A program made the translations under genes and the position numbers. From Straminergon stramineum (lineage: Eukaryota > Streptophyta > Bryopsida > Hypnales > Calliergonaceae), in the NCBI GenBank assembly GCA_963920665.1, contig OY987270.1:19742019-19806018 (forward strand): DNA of 64,000 nucleotides, given 5' to 3'. The notes under the pieces were generated by a model. That model saw nothing but the letters and a program-made list of their open reading frames with translations. It made no database searches and was not told the origin of the DNA. Of this stretch, positions 23,703-35,639 are shown one piece after another; within the stretch, counting starts at the first letter, position 1, and each line of letters starts with the position of its first letter.

Positions 23703-25457
23703 ACCCTTTAGACAACATGACAGGAGGGTAAATGTATTTTATAACTTTTCAAGCAAAATAAATCATGGCTTGAGTAGAATCTAGACATGAATACTTTACT
23801 AGTTTTTGTTTTCTTTCTATCCCTATATAAATTGATTTAAAGCTTAGCATAGAGATAATGAAGGATCAAGTGACCAAACATTTACATCAACAAAAAACAG
23901 GCAAAAAGCAATCAATGATGTAGGATGTACATCATTTGATTTGTGTAGCTTCCACATGAAGATCTTGAAAACATTCACAATCCACCAAGGAGATGCCAAT
24001 TCTTTTATCACTATAGTAGAAGAGAGGTCATGGGGCACCAAATTACATTAAGAAGGCTTGATTTCATGTACCCATATGAGCACTAGCTTGGTGCCAATAT
24101 GGGCCTAAGGACCCTAAGCTCTCTTATTGTAGCTCAATGTCCCAAGATCCCTTTTTTTATTAGTGTTAGGGATTGGGATACCACATTTTTAAATTATTGT
24201 GGATTCAAAGTTTCACTGGTAGATGATTGAAAATAAAAGAAATCTAAATATTGAAGTGAAGTACACTTTTAAAAGCTATGTATAATCATTTTTGAAGATT
24301 TTAGAGTGTTTTAGTTCTTTACATGCATGTTATTATTAATCCCTAATTGCCCAATGCTACTTGCAAATTAGAAAGTGTTTGAAGTTAGTTTCTATATAAT
24401 AGAAGTTTTTGTAAAGGTGGTGATTGGCTTTGTTGAATATACAAGAAAATTAAATATTATAAAATATTTATGGTTTCTTTTAGATGCATAAAATTATTTA
24501 TAAAAAACAAAAAATAACAAAGAGTTGGAGTGTTTCTTTTGTACAAAATTCATTGTATATTCCTACTTGTATATTCATTGTAATTCTTTTAATTAAAGAA
24601 TAAGAAACATATTGTTCATATTATGCCATATTGACAACCCGGTTGACAAGCTCATAAATTTAGCTAATAATACCAAAATTATATTTTTGAAATTAAAAAT
24701 TATATATTTGGTTACTTTTTAAAGTTAAATGCTTCTAAATTGATTTGATAAAGATCTACAAATGTTTTTTTGACCATATAGACAATTTTAGGTTTTGTGA
24801 TTGCTACTTTGTTTGATCCAACAAAAAAATGGACTATGCACCTAAGGATATGATAACAAGGAATGCCAATAAGTCCATTGTATTTTTGTGTATAGTCACC
24901 TTTTAAATAGATATGTCTTATAATTTTGATTATAATGGAAAATGTAATAAAGATATCTCATTGGTTTTAGGAATAAAAATCATTCACTCATCCTATTACT
25001 AGTTTCCGTCCAATACCTATGGATGCAACAATACAAGCATAGAGTCACTTTCTTATCCTAGTGTGTTCGCTTAGAAAAGAAGCACGGTTTGGGTGAATAA
25101 AAACATAACACAAAGCTTAAAGCACAATAGTAGCCATCTCTTCTTGCCCAAATTCTTATTTGGTGGTCTTAGAGCATAGACTCACAAGAATCGCTTAAAG
25201 CATCACTCTTCACTCCAAAGCCATTGTTTGTACATTCTTATTTATCAGTCAATCACAACCTCACCATTGCTTATAGCATTTCTCTTTTAATTTTTTAAAA
25301 GCAATTTAATAAAGCACTCTTGCAAGAACCATCACTCAAGTTCACATTTAGTCCACACAATGGCTTTAAGTATAACACAAGTACACATCTAAATTCCTTT
25401 TAAAAATATCATTTATAGCTTTCATTTTAAGTTACAACACTCAACAATTTAATTGCT
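23703..25457. other. AT-rich spacer, nothing recognised
   Basis: No gene, RNA or bounded repeat was seen in this interval. Confidence 0.35.
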
Positions 25458-25461
25458 TTAA

Positions 25462-26038
25462 CCCCTAAAGTCCCAATGTCCCTATGAGGGACAAAATGGA
25501 TTTCACGTAGGTTCCTAAGAGCTCAATTTTTAGTGAATTTTTTGAAACTTTCTCGTAAGATAGAAAAACTTATTAGCTTTCTAGGAAAATAATTTTTATT
25601 CCAATCGGTGCTCGGGAGCAAAAGCTATGCCACAATAACCTCAAAATAGGGGAGAGTGGGCAACAAAAAAAATTGTAAAAAATTTAAATATTTTTTTTAA
25701 TTATTTTATTCTCATAGATTATATTTTTTTCTAAATGGGAAGCTTTGATTCATCCCATTTGAATTAGTGATGTAAAAGATATAGAATTTCTTGTTTTGCG
25801 GGCAATTGGAGCATCTTCTTTAAAAAAAACTTTTTCTTTCACTTTGAATGCTAATATCTTTCAATCCATAAGGTCAAACATCATGAAATTTTCACTACAT
25901 GATCCATGAAAAGTTTGGTACAAGATCCTACGGTTAGATTCTAAAAAAAGTATTTTTTTCTGATTCCTTAGATGAATGCAATAAAAGTAGCAGTTTTGAG
26001 TGGTTTTTGACAGGAAAATGGCCTTGAGACTATAGGGG
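25462..26038 (+). mobile_element. TTAA family A element, 577 bp
   Basis: The left end is CCCCTAAAGTCCCAATG; the right end reverse-complemented is CCCCTATAGTCTCAAGG. TTAA flanks both ends (25458-25461 and 26039-26042). The left interior matches the right interior of the 39.6-40.5 kb element in inverted orientation, over landmarks 'AGCAAAAG' and 'AAAATAGGGGAGAG'. The right interior shares 'GCTAATATCTTTCAATCC' and 'ACAAGATCCTACGG' with other members. No coding capacity. Confidence 0.8.
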
Positions 26039-26575
26039 TTAAGCATTCTCAAACACATGGTTACACCAATCACTCATACTCATTCATACACTCCTTAACA
26101 ACATAGATTTCAGTCACACAAACCCTAATACAACTTCAAGGTATTAATTTAGATCTTAATTATCCAATCTCTCGATATACTCAAAATTTTATTCTACATC
26201 CAATCACTGAGATTTCCACATAACATACAAACTACTCACTCATTGAACACCTCTCACATTCAATTACATTGAGCTTTAAGCCACAAAACTAACTCCATCA
26301 ATACAACTTTAAGCTCTATCACAAGTGCTTAAATACATTAAACAAGTGCTTTTGGCACATACATCACATTTTTTGCTTCAAAGCATACACAAAAAGTTGC
26401 AATGATTTAATCAATAATCATTATGCACACATGCATCCACTTACAACAATCAACCTCAATGATTCTTCTCACAAAAATTTGCACACAACAATCAATTAAT
26501 CATCAATCGCACACATTTGGCATACAAACACTAAATATACAATTGCCCAATCATTGGGACTTAGAAAACAATTAA

Positions 26576-27501
26576 CCCCTAAAGGACCAAGGTGTGTTTT
26601 TTGACAATATAGAATTTTTGGGCATGTACTTGTGACTAGAGATTTCCATGTTTTTTTCCCAAATTTTAATAGAAGGTGTGGATGAGGAATATCTTTCATA
26701 TGCACTAAATTTCTAGACATTTGGAAATATGAGTCAAGAGTTATGGCCTAACATGTAGTTTTTTTCTCAACTTGTGCAGTCCAGGTAGATATGAAAAAAA
26801 TATTTATTTCAAAAATAAAAATTTGAAATTGATTTTCTAGATTTATATATACATAGAAAGCTTTGAATCATTCCATTTTGATCAATAAGTCAAAAGTTAT
26901 GAGATGTTCTAGTTTGCGGGCAAGTATAGATTCTCTACTCTAAAATAAACTTTGAAATTCTTTATTTAACTCAATTTTTAATATTTATGGAATTTTAAAA
27001 AACAAAATTAGATGTAGATTGTTTATTACAACAATTCAACCATTGGGATTGGCATTTTTCAATTCGATTAATAAATGATTAACATTTTAGTATTTTGAAT
27101 CATTCTCTACATCTTTCTACTTACTAGTTTTTTCCTATATGTTGCACAATTCCAAATGATTTGAAAATTTTCAAGCATGTAGACAACTTGCATTGAAGAA
27201 TGAATCTAAAGAAGCACCACCATTTCGGACATTTTTCATACAAATGTGACCTTGTGAAGTGTAGCTGCCCGGTTTTTCATAGGGCCCAAAGAAGGATTTT
27301 TGTTACTTCAAATGCTAATATCTTGCAATCTACATGGTGGAAATTTCTGAAATTTTTTCCACATCTTCTTAATCTATCATACTACAAGATCCTACAGTTA
27401 CATGCTTCCAAAAATGATATTCTCCAAAAATTTGGTACTTGTAGTAGAAATGACAATTTTTGAGATTTTTTGGTGATAACATAGTCAAGGAACTTTAGGG
27501 G
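26576..27501 (+). mobile_element. TTAA family A element, 926 bp
   Basis: The left end is CCCCTAAAGGACCAAGG; the right end reverse-complemented is CCCCTAAAGTTCCTTG, so the first nine bases are identical. TTAA flanks both sides (26572-26575 and 27502-27505). The interior is homologous to the nested copy at 33.56-34.28 kb and, inverted, to 39.6-40.5 kb. The open frame 27200-27463 within it is not conserved as protein between copies. Non-autonomous. Confidence 0.85.
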
Positions 27502-27505
27502 TTAA

Positions 27506-30500
27506 CAAAACATGTATACAACTATAAGCAAGAACACTGAGAAACTAACATTGCTACTACTCTAAGCCGGAAGTACAAGAGAGAGAGAAAGAGAGAGATG
27601 AGCCACATTCAGCTACATACATACTTCGGTTGGTTTCAAACAACCTTTTATATCTACACCAGTTCAACTATTTTAAAATTCAACTACTTAAAGCTACTTT
27701 TGAGATCCCGTAGTAAGGTAAATCTATCCATGACAAACAAACCATCCATGATAGGCACCTAGGAAATGACCCATTAGAGTCTTACATCAACCCATGACAG
27801 ACTTTCTCTAATAAATAAGATTAGGACTACATTAGGTTGGTTAGTGACCAAAATCAATGCCTTGGGTGATGGTGATGGAGTTATTAGTGCATGTTTTAGG
27901 AACTTTTAGCTTTTCAGTGTAAATTCATCAAAGCAAGTGATTTTTTTAATTCTTCATGTTCTAACCATGTTAGGAAATATTCTTACTGCCGTTTAGGTGG
28001 TAAGATGGCCATCATACATACACTTTTTGATGGTTTGGGGAGAGTCTATAGTTTCTTTTGGGCCAATTGGTAAGCACACTTCAAAAATTCATAAGAAATT
28101 CATACTTTGTCAAAAAAATCAAATTCCAGTTGCTCTCTTCTTTTCTCACAGTTGTCTTTGTATGGAAAAAACTCTAAATTATTTTGCTAATTGTAACGAG
28201 GCTAAACATTCATTTTGCCTGTCATAGGCAGGTTTACCTTAATGGCCTAAATCAATTAACATATAAGTTCACATTACCACTTACTTCTATATTAGAACAT
28301 CATAATACAAATCAAGTTACCATGCCATCCAAAAATTTAAAATGAACACTTGTTGTTATTGGGCAAAAGTTCAAATTGCAATAAAATACTGAAGTTTAGT
28401 AATTTTTCAATTTTTTCAATTGATATAAAAACTAGACTTGACAAGCATCATTTCATTAGTGGAACTCATTTTTTTTAAATCATTTTTATGACTAGAATTC
28501 AAATCAAGAGAAGGAAGTAGAAGTAAATGAGATACACTATTGATGTAGTGATCTACATATTTGTCATTTTCTTATGAAAGAAAAAAAAATTTATCACAAT
28601 CTAAAGGAAAAATCCAACACTATTCATTGAAAATAAGTTCAAACAATTCCTCCCAAAAAATTGGATGAAATTTTTTCCATCTAAAAAGCCTCCCCCAAAT
28701 CATCTAAAGGTCACAAATCTTTTTAGACATTTTAGGGTTAAGTGTTGCCAATATGCCATTAGAAGTTGACCATCATTTAGTCCTTGTTGATGAGAAACCA
28801 AAGGGGGTCACAACTTCTTGTAGCATGCAAAGAGTACTTTCCTTGAGTTCGTTGAAACCTTATGCACCCTTTGCAAAGAGTAAGATATCTTCAACACATG
28901 CATTGAATGAACATCACGTGTCTAATCACTGCATTCCATGTCTCTACTTTCAAAAAGTTCGAAGACAAGCAAGCACACAAAATGGCTATTCAATTGTGAT
29001 CCCCTCTAAGACAAAAATCCCATTGTGGATTGTTTGGTCACTACACATAAATACATCTATATGAATATCAATTTTGGAGGGCAAAATAATAATAAATTAG
29101 TTGTTTTTTCACATGTACTTTGGTCAACTAATTTTTGGAAAAAAAATGATATACAGTAGGTGGTCAAAAGGAAAACATTTAGCTTCCCATTGTGTTCCCT
29201 AGGGCAAACTATTCTAGCCTTTGGGGATTATAACATTGCTCTCTACTTCCCTAAGGTAACTACTCCTAAAAATCAACCTCTATCTTTGAATGGAAATTGA
29301 ACAAGGAGGGTACTGAGAATGGTGTGCATTACAAGGGCAATTGTAAGGTGTAATTAAGGGCCATTTTGAAAACTGTGCAACACTATTTATAGCATTGTGG
29401 ATGTGGCAACTTCACAAGTGCTCGCCTTTTGGTAAACTTTATGTTGTTTCAATAGTACTAGTGTGATTTCTTGATGTGCATCAAATGCATTTTGGCATCA
29501 CCTACACAACACTTTTAGCACCCTATACCTTGCATCTCTGAAAATTTTGTAACTAATTCACAATATGTCCAAAAGTAATGGAACCACTTGCATTTTGATT
29601 CATAGTCTTTCACCAATGTGCAAAACTTTGTTGTTCATTTTCTAGAGCAATCAAATCATGCCCCACAGCTTATTCATGTGATTTTAGGTGTAGTTACAAT
29701 ACATGGTTCTAATGGAAATCCAAAAGCACCCTTTTGTATAGTGAAGTGTGAATAAACTGCCTTTTGCCATGTGTAGAAATTGTTTAGGTGAGTCCATTGA
29801 ATTCATTCAATGGTGACTCTCTAACCCAATTCCAACCCTTTCATCCCCAATTCCAAAACTTTGAGCCCAATTTGCACACTCAATGCAATAAAATCTACTC
29901 TCTCCATTTTTAGTGGAGATTGCACTAAGAATGGATACACTATTTCCAAATGGTGGTAACTTAGTACATAAGAATGCAACAAAATCAAATTGGATCCAAC
30001 AATAGGGCTCCAAATTGAGCTAGCTTGGCAGTCCATAATGAGTCTACTTACCTTTTGTATTGTACACAAAATTGTGAAATCGGATTGCCTTAACAATTAG
30101 GTTGCTTTTCATCAAAAAAGTTACGGAGTACTTTACAAGCCATCAAAGTCAAAAAATATTTCAAAAAATGTTCCATTTGAATACATGGAGGTTCATGAGT
30201 CCCAATTACAACAACACCTAATTCAAAAGTAATGCATTTTTGTACAATGATTAAAAATATCTATATAGTGTCAAATGTTGAGAAATTCATGTTTGGGCAA
30301 CCTCATTTCACTATTTTGAGTAGACTCATGTGGCCACAGTACAATGAGGGGTTATTGGTCAAAATCCATCTTTGTAAGTAAATGACAGTTGAAGCTTTCA
30401 TTATTGCAAACAAACAAATAAGTTTAAAAAAAAATTGCAATTGAGATTATTTATTACCAACTACGGTTACCCTATTGATTCATAAATAATTAGGGAAAAA

Positions 30501-30863
30501 TTGGAGCATGTCTAAAATATGAAAAATTATACAACTACTTATGAAGATCTGACAAAAAATTCATTATTGAAAATTCTAAATGTTCAGAAATTATTCTTGA
30601 GAAAATTTAGAAAAAAAAGGAACACATTCACATGTGAATAGAAAAAATTAAATAATTTCATCAAATTGTCAAAAAATTAGGAAGAAAAACATGCAAATAT
30701 CCAAGGAAATGTAATCAAGCTGCAAAATTCTTTAAATGCCCAAATGAAATTATTTCGACAACCATGTGCCAAATTTGACCTGAATGTATAGTATTGCCAT
30801 AAAATGTACAGTATTTTATAATACAATGAGGATCATGGGTTATCCTGCATGGATGCCTTCTAA
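27506..30863. other. AT-rich spacer with repeat D and relics
   Basis: 27715-27890 is repeat D, present inverted at 42200-42375. A Stowaway-like remnant ('GGATACACTATTTCCAAAT') lies at about 29930. An 'ATTTTAGGGTTAAG' end-like word at 28729-28742 may be one end of another TTAA element whose partner was not found. The frame 28753-29064 (plus, 103 codons) has no recognisable domain and is not called as a gene. Confidence 0.4.
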
Positions 30864-31785
30864 CCCTTGAATGTCAACATGGACATTTTGTGTCTGATGG
30901 ATGACAAAAAATCTTCTTATGTATGACAGAAGTGCAATTGTTTAGGCTTTGAATTTGGTGCAAAAGGGGAGATCTTGCACAATAGTTTGACCTCCAATGA
31001 GTATTTTTGTTTCTTTTGAAGGCAATGATATTACGCGGTTTGAAAAGTAATGATTTCCACGGTCACCACTCCGTCCTTTAATCCATAAACGTCAATACGG
31101 ACATTTAGTGTCCAATGGATGACAAAGAATCTCTCTATGTAGGACAGAAATGCAACTATTTGTCCTTGGAATTAGGGGTGGAAAGGGGAGATCTTTTATA
31201 GTAATTTGACCTCCAATGTATATTTTTGATTTTTTTGAAGTAGATATTGTCACATGGTTCCAAAAGGGTTGATTTCCATAGTCACTAGTTCATCCTTTAA
31301 CCCTTAAACACCAAGTTGATGATCGTGGAAATGAGGCATTTTGGAACTGTGTGACATCATCCACTTTTAAAAAATACTCATCAGGAGTCAAAATATTGTA
31401 GAAAATCTCCCCTAGTTCTACCCCTAATTCCAAGGATGAGTAGTTGCAATTCTGTCCTACATAGGAGAATTCCTTGACATTCATTGGACAAAAACGTTTG
31501 CCGCATCGTTTAGGGGTTCATTGGGAGAAAAATGTTTGTCCTTTCGTTTATGGGTGAACCCCTAAATGACGTGGCAAAATTTTTTTTTCCCGTGAACATC
31601 GAGGAATTCTCCTATGTAGGATAGAATTGTAGCTACTCATCCTTGGAATTAGGGGTGGGAAGGGGAGATCTTCTAGAGTAGTTTGACTCCCAATGAGTAT
31701 TTTTGATTTTTTTTGAAGTGGATGATGTCACACGGTTCCAAAATGCCTGATTTCCACAGTCACCAGCCCGGCGTTTATGGGTTTA
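30864..31785. mobile_element. Cluster of four family B short elements
   Basis: Four copies of a roughly 215-230 bp element lie in a row. B1 is 30864-31077, preceded by CTAA. B2 is 31082-31296, sharing TTAA with B1 and followed by TTAA at 31297-31300. B3 is inverted, about 31301-31510. B4 is direct, about 31595-31785. Common landmarks are 'CGGACATTTAGTGTCCAATG', 'GGAATTAGGGGTGG', 'AGTTTGACCTCCAATGAGTA' and 'GATTTCCACGGTCACC'. B3 and B4 form a large inverted pair around a smaller perfect one (TTTAGGGGTTCA / TGAACCCCTAAA). Other copies are at 42.4 and 46.4 kb. Confidence 0.75.
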
Positions 31786-32182
31786 GGGTTAATTTTGGGT
31801 CTTGGCTGTCCGGGTGGATCCGGGGGCCGGGGGCAGTCGGTTATACCCCCTATGACCGCGTCAATTCCTTCTGAGAGGCAACTTCTACGAAATAGTGTGA
31901 CTCCCACCATGGTCTAGTCCAAACTGCAGAGTCCAATAGGATGTGGACCTTGACTGTGACTGACAACACGTGGGATAATAATACTGTTCCTAGTGTGCCA
32001 ATGAAGAAGATGACTTGTGGTATTGTAAATTAGTTGTACAGTCCAGCATCTCCACTGCTGTACTACTGTAGTGTACTGTAGTGAATGGGGAGTTTATGGG
32101 GGTGACTCAGCTTTTTGCCCTTCTTTTCACGTGTCATTTGTCAGTCCTCCGTGCCGTCCGTGGTCATTCGGTTGTTGCCTAA

Positions 32183-32958
32183 GGGCCACTTCACACTATG
32201 GCACAAGGTCGAGAGTCCGTCTGTTTCATCCAATGAGATTGCAGAAACCCAAGAATTCGGCCTCTTGAGCCTTCACACAAGGAGGCACAATCCAAAGTCC
32301 ATCACCCACTTGTCTGCCTACATGGCAACCAAATGCCTACATGGCAACAGATTCTCGATAAGAGTTTGGGTCTCCATTTTTGGCCAACCCAAACTCTAAT
32401 CGAGAGTCCGTCAAGTTTTTTTCAGAATCTGACAAAATCTCAGCCATTAGATCGGATTGTTTATTTGTTTATTTGTGTGTCCCCATTGGGGTTTGAACCC
32501 TAGTCTCCACCATTACAATGGGGAGTCTTTGCATTCTATGGACCTAGTTCCCTTCAATGTTTAATGCCACCTTTTTATTCCATTTATATCCTTCATATTC
32601 CTTGTTTAATGATGAGAGCATGTATTGTAATTATTTTTCCAAGGCTATTTTTGACTCCTTTCTCATGTTTTTTAACCTTTTGCTTGAAAAAATTGTCACA
32701 TGGGTGACAATTTATTGAAAATTTCAGAAATTGGATGGATTAGAAGTCGAAAAAATGGAATAGGTTTGGACTTTGGGCTTGGACTTGGACTTTGGGCTTG
32801 AACTTTGGCCTTTGGAGGCTTCACACTATGGCTAGCCGAAGGCTCCAATTCCTAGTTTTTTTGGCCTATTTATTGCTCATTTCCTTGGACTTTCACCAAA
32901 GTTTGGCCACTCAATCCCATGGCCTCTCAACTTGGACGGCCATAGTGTGAAGAGGCCC
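32183..32958. mobile_element. PIF/Harbinger (Tourist)-like element, 776 bp
   Basis: The left end is GGGCCACTTCACACTATGGC and the right end, reverse-complemented, is GGGCCTCTTCACACTATGGC, matching at 19 of 20 positions. TAA flanks both ends (32180-32182 and 32959-32961), as expected for the TWA target of PIF/Harbinger elements. A third, internal copy of CTTCACACTATGGC lies at about 32820. The interior has short tandem phrases (GGGCTTGGACTTGGACTTT) and no transposase. Superfamily is inferred from ends and target only. Confidence 0.75.
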
Positions 32959-32976
32959 TAAGCTTCCATACCTTTG

Positions 32977-34473
32977 TCCCTAAATGCCAAAGACAGGTAC
33001 CAAATTCTGATGTCAACAAAACTTTGAAGTTAAATAAAAAGTCATCAAGTTACTATTTTTTTGTAATTGATTTTTTTTCTAAATTCTTTTTGAAGTCTAG
33101 TTTTATCATCATGAATCCAATTATGAAAATGATTTATTATGTCGTGTGGGGTGTTACAGTGGTATTGGTGTGTCTGTGCCCCACTAGGCAACTTGTGGCT
33201 GGCGGTTTTGTATTCTTATCTCTTTCGCAATGACATTCCGTTTCATTTGTGTCAAAAATAAAATAAAAAATGATTTATTATGACTTTTCTATATAAGATT
33301 TTGTGTAAGGTTGTCCATTGCAAATCTTGATTTTCTAGTGTCAAGGGCTCTTGGAAATGAGCCTCATATACATTAGATCTTGGAGAAAAATCACATTAGA
33401 AATTTATTTAAAAGAATTGTAGAGTAGGATTTTGAGAAGTTGTAAATTGATTGGGTTATGCATATTTTGCCCTTTAAACTCAATTTTTTTGGTAAGCAAA
33501 TTTTTAGTTTAGAAATTTGAAAAGAGGATTGAAAGACTTCAAATAACTTTTATAATTTTAACCCCTCAAGGACTAAACTGCATTTTTTTGCAAAATAGCA
33601 AGTTAGGGTAGTTCACTACAAATAGATTTTTTTCCCTTTCAATCATTCCATTTTGATTAATGAGATGAAACTTATGAGAAAATTTTTGTTGCAAGTACTT
33701 ATGGATTTTCTACTCTAAAATAAGCTTTGAAGTCCTTTATTTAACTCAATTTTCAATATTATTTGAAAACAAGAAAATCATAGGATGTAGATATTTTTAA
33801 TACAAATTAGAACTGTTGGAATTGGCATTTTTCAATTCCTTAACTAAATTTTTAACAATGGAGTATTTTGAATCACTCTCTACTTCTTTCTACTTACTAT
33901 TTTTTTCTTATATGTTGTACAATTCCAAAGGATCTTGAAAAATTTCTATTTTGCAGCCAACTTGCCTAGAATAATGAATTCAAAGAAGTACCACCATTAT
34001 TGACATTTTTTCATGCAAATGTGACCTTGTGAAGCACAACTGCCCCTTTTTTTGCAAGGTCAAGAAAAGGATTTTTGTCAATTCAAATGCTAATATCTTG
34101 CAATCTACACAATGAAAATTTTTGAAACTTTTTCCATGTCTTCTCAAACTAGTATACTACAAGATTCTATAGCTACATGTACCCAAAAATGGTTTTTTTT
34201 CTAAAATTTGGTACTTATACTAGAAATGGCATTTTTGGAGTGTTTTTAGTGAAAACATAGTCAAAAAACTTCAAAGGTTACCATCTTCATAATCAATCAT
34301 TATAATCTTTCAATCCATTAGTGATTTTTTTCCCATGTGATCTCTAACATGTCTAGTTTGAATTTGTAGGGTTATAATTAAAAAAATTGTGAAAACTTAT
34401 TTAAATGTTGGCATTTTATACAATTCAAAGCAAATTCCAAGAAGCTCAAAAATGGCCTTGGGCATTTTAGGTG
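32977..34473 (+). mobile_element. Family C element carrying a nested insertion
   Basis: The left end is TCCCTAAATGCC and the right end, reverse-complemented, is CACCTAAAATGCC. The interior is homologous, in inverted orientation, to the clean family C copy at 41554-42197 over nearly its whole length ('CAAAACTTTGAAGTT' near the left, 'GATCTCTAACATGTCTAGTTTG' near the right). It is interrupted by a family A element at 33562-34277. Flanks (TTTG left, TTAA right) no longer match. Confidence 0.75.
33562..34277 (+). mobile_element. TTAA family A element nested in family C
   Basis: The left end is CCCCTCAAGGACTAAA; the right end reverse-complemented is CCTTTGAAGTTTTT. The interior matches the 26.58-27.50 kb element ('CTCTAAAATAAGCTTTGAAG', 'GCTAATATCTTGCAATCTAC', 'ACTACAAGAT'). 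The flanks are TTAA (33558-33561) and TTAC (34278-34281, one change). The unoccupied form of the same place is TTAAAATTGTG read on plus at 41758 in the other family C copy, which gives direct proof of insertion with a 4-base duplication. Confidence 0.88.
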
Positions 34474-34483
34474 TTAAGTTAGG

Positions 34484-35230
34484 TTGTTTGTTTGTTACTA
34501 TGAGATCTCCAAAATCATGCGTTTCTTGGTTGCACTTTTGGAATCGTCAATGAAGAGCCCTCAACAAAGAGGGGTACACAGGTTTTGTTTTGTGGCGTTT
34601 GGACACACAATGGGAAAGTTATGGATTTTTGAGTTATTTTTAATCTTAAATTATCCTAATTTAAAAATCTTTTAGATTGTGCATCTCTTGATTACATTCT
34701 TGCTACTGTTAGAAAGCCCTCAATTGCAAGGAAGGGTGCACGGACTTTCTTTTGCAACATTTGGACATATGGTGTGAAAATTATGGATTTTTGGATTAAT
34801 TTTTAATCTTAAATTATCCTAAGTTATGGATCTTGTAGACCGTTTGTATCTTGGTTGTGTATTTGATACCATTAGAAAGTTCTTTACAAAGAAGGATTCA
34901 TGTACTTGGTTTCATGAAATTTAGACCTACAATGTGAAAGTTATTTAATTTCAAAATATTTATAAACTAAAAATTTTAAAAATTTACTTTTGCTTTTATT
35001 TTGGTTGAGGCAAAGAAATAGGCACTCTAGGTCACCCATACCTTAAATTAGGTTGTTTGTTTTGCTTTGTTTGTTACATTGAGATTTCCTAGACCGTGCA
35101 CCCTCTAGTTGCATTCTTGGTACTATCAAAAAGCGCTCTTTGAGGAGGGGTGCATGGGCTTTGTTTTGTAGCATTCTAGCTTACAATGTGAAAGTTATGA
35201 AATTTTGAGTTATTTTTTGTTGAAAAAATG
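34484..35230 (+). repeat. Four-unit tandem repeat, about 165 bp period
   Basis: Units begin near 34505, 34672, 34838 and 35091. Each contains the same series of phrases: a 'GATTGTGCATCTC'-like start, 'GAAAG(C)CCTC..AA.GA.GGGTGCA', 'TTTGTTTTG.(A)GCATTT', and 'AATGTGAAAGTTATG'. The last spacing is longer by about 85 bases, so a partial unit or insertion separates units 3 and 4. No protein repeat is conserved. Confidence 0.7.
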
Positions 35231-35639
35231 AGAAAATTACTTTTATTTTTATTATTATTGTGGCAATGACACAAGGCACACTAGTTTTCATTATGTTTGC
35301 AAAATCAATCAAAGAAAAACCAAAAAATAAAATTACAATTTGCTCAAATATTAAGTTGAAGGTAATTCATCAATTCAAGGCAATTCAAGATACACTTACA
35401 TAATTGGATAGCAGATTAAACTAAAAGTAATCATTAAAAAATGCCAAATTTTTCTGCATTTTTTGGGACCAAACAACCAAATCTACAAATAAATGTAAAG
35501 ATGGTTTGTCCGAAATCAAAAAGATCCAATAACAATCCATTGAGCCAAACACCAATCAATCATTTGACCATATATAATCTAGATATTTTTTGATGATAAA
35601 ATGAAGGAATTAAATCATCGACATTTTGTAAGATGGAAG

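Noticed and set aside
28753..29064. 103-codon plus-strand frame after a TTTTAGGGTTAAG word
   Set aside because: No recognisable domain and composition like the surrounding spacer; kept out of the gene list.
32455..32530. tRNA-like GGTTTGAACCC word
   Set aside because: No cloverleaf could be fitted around it on either strand, and it lies within the Harbinger-like element.
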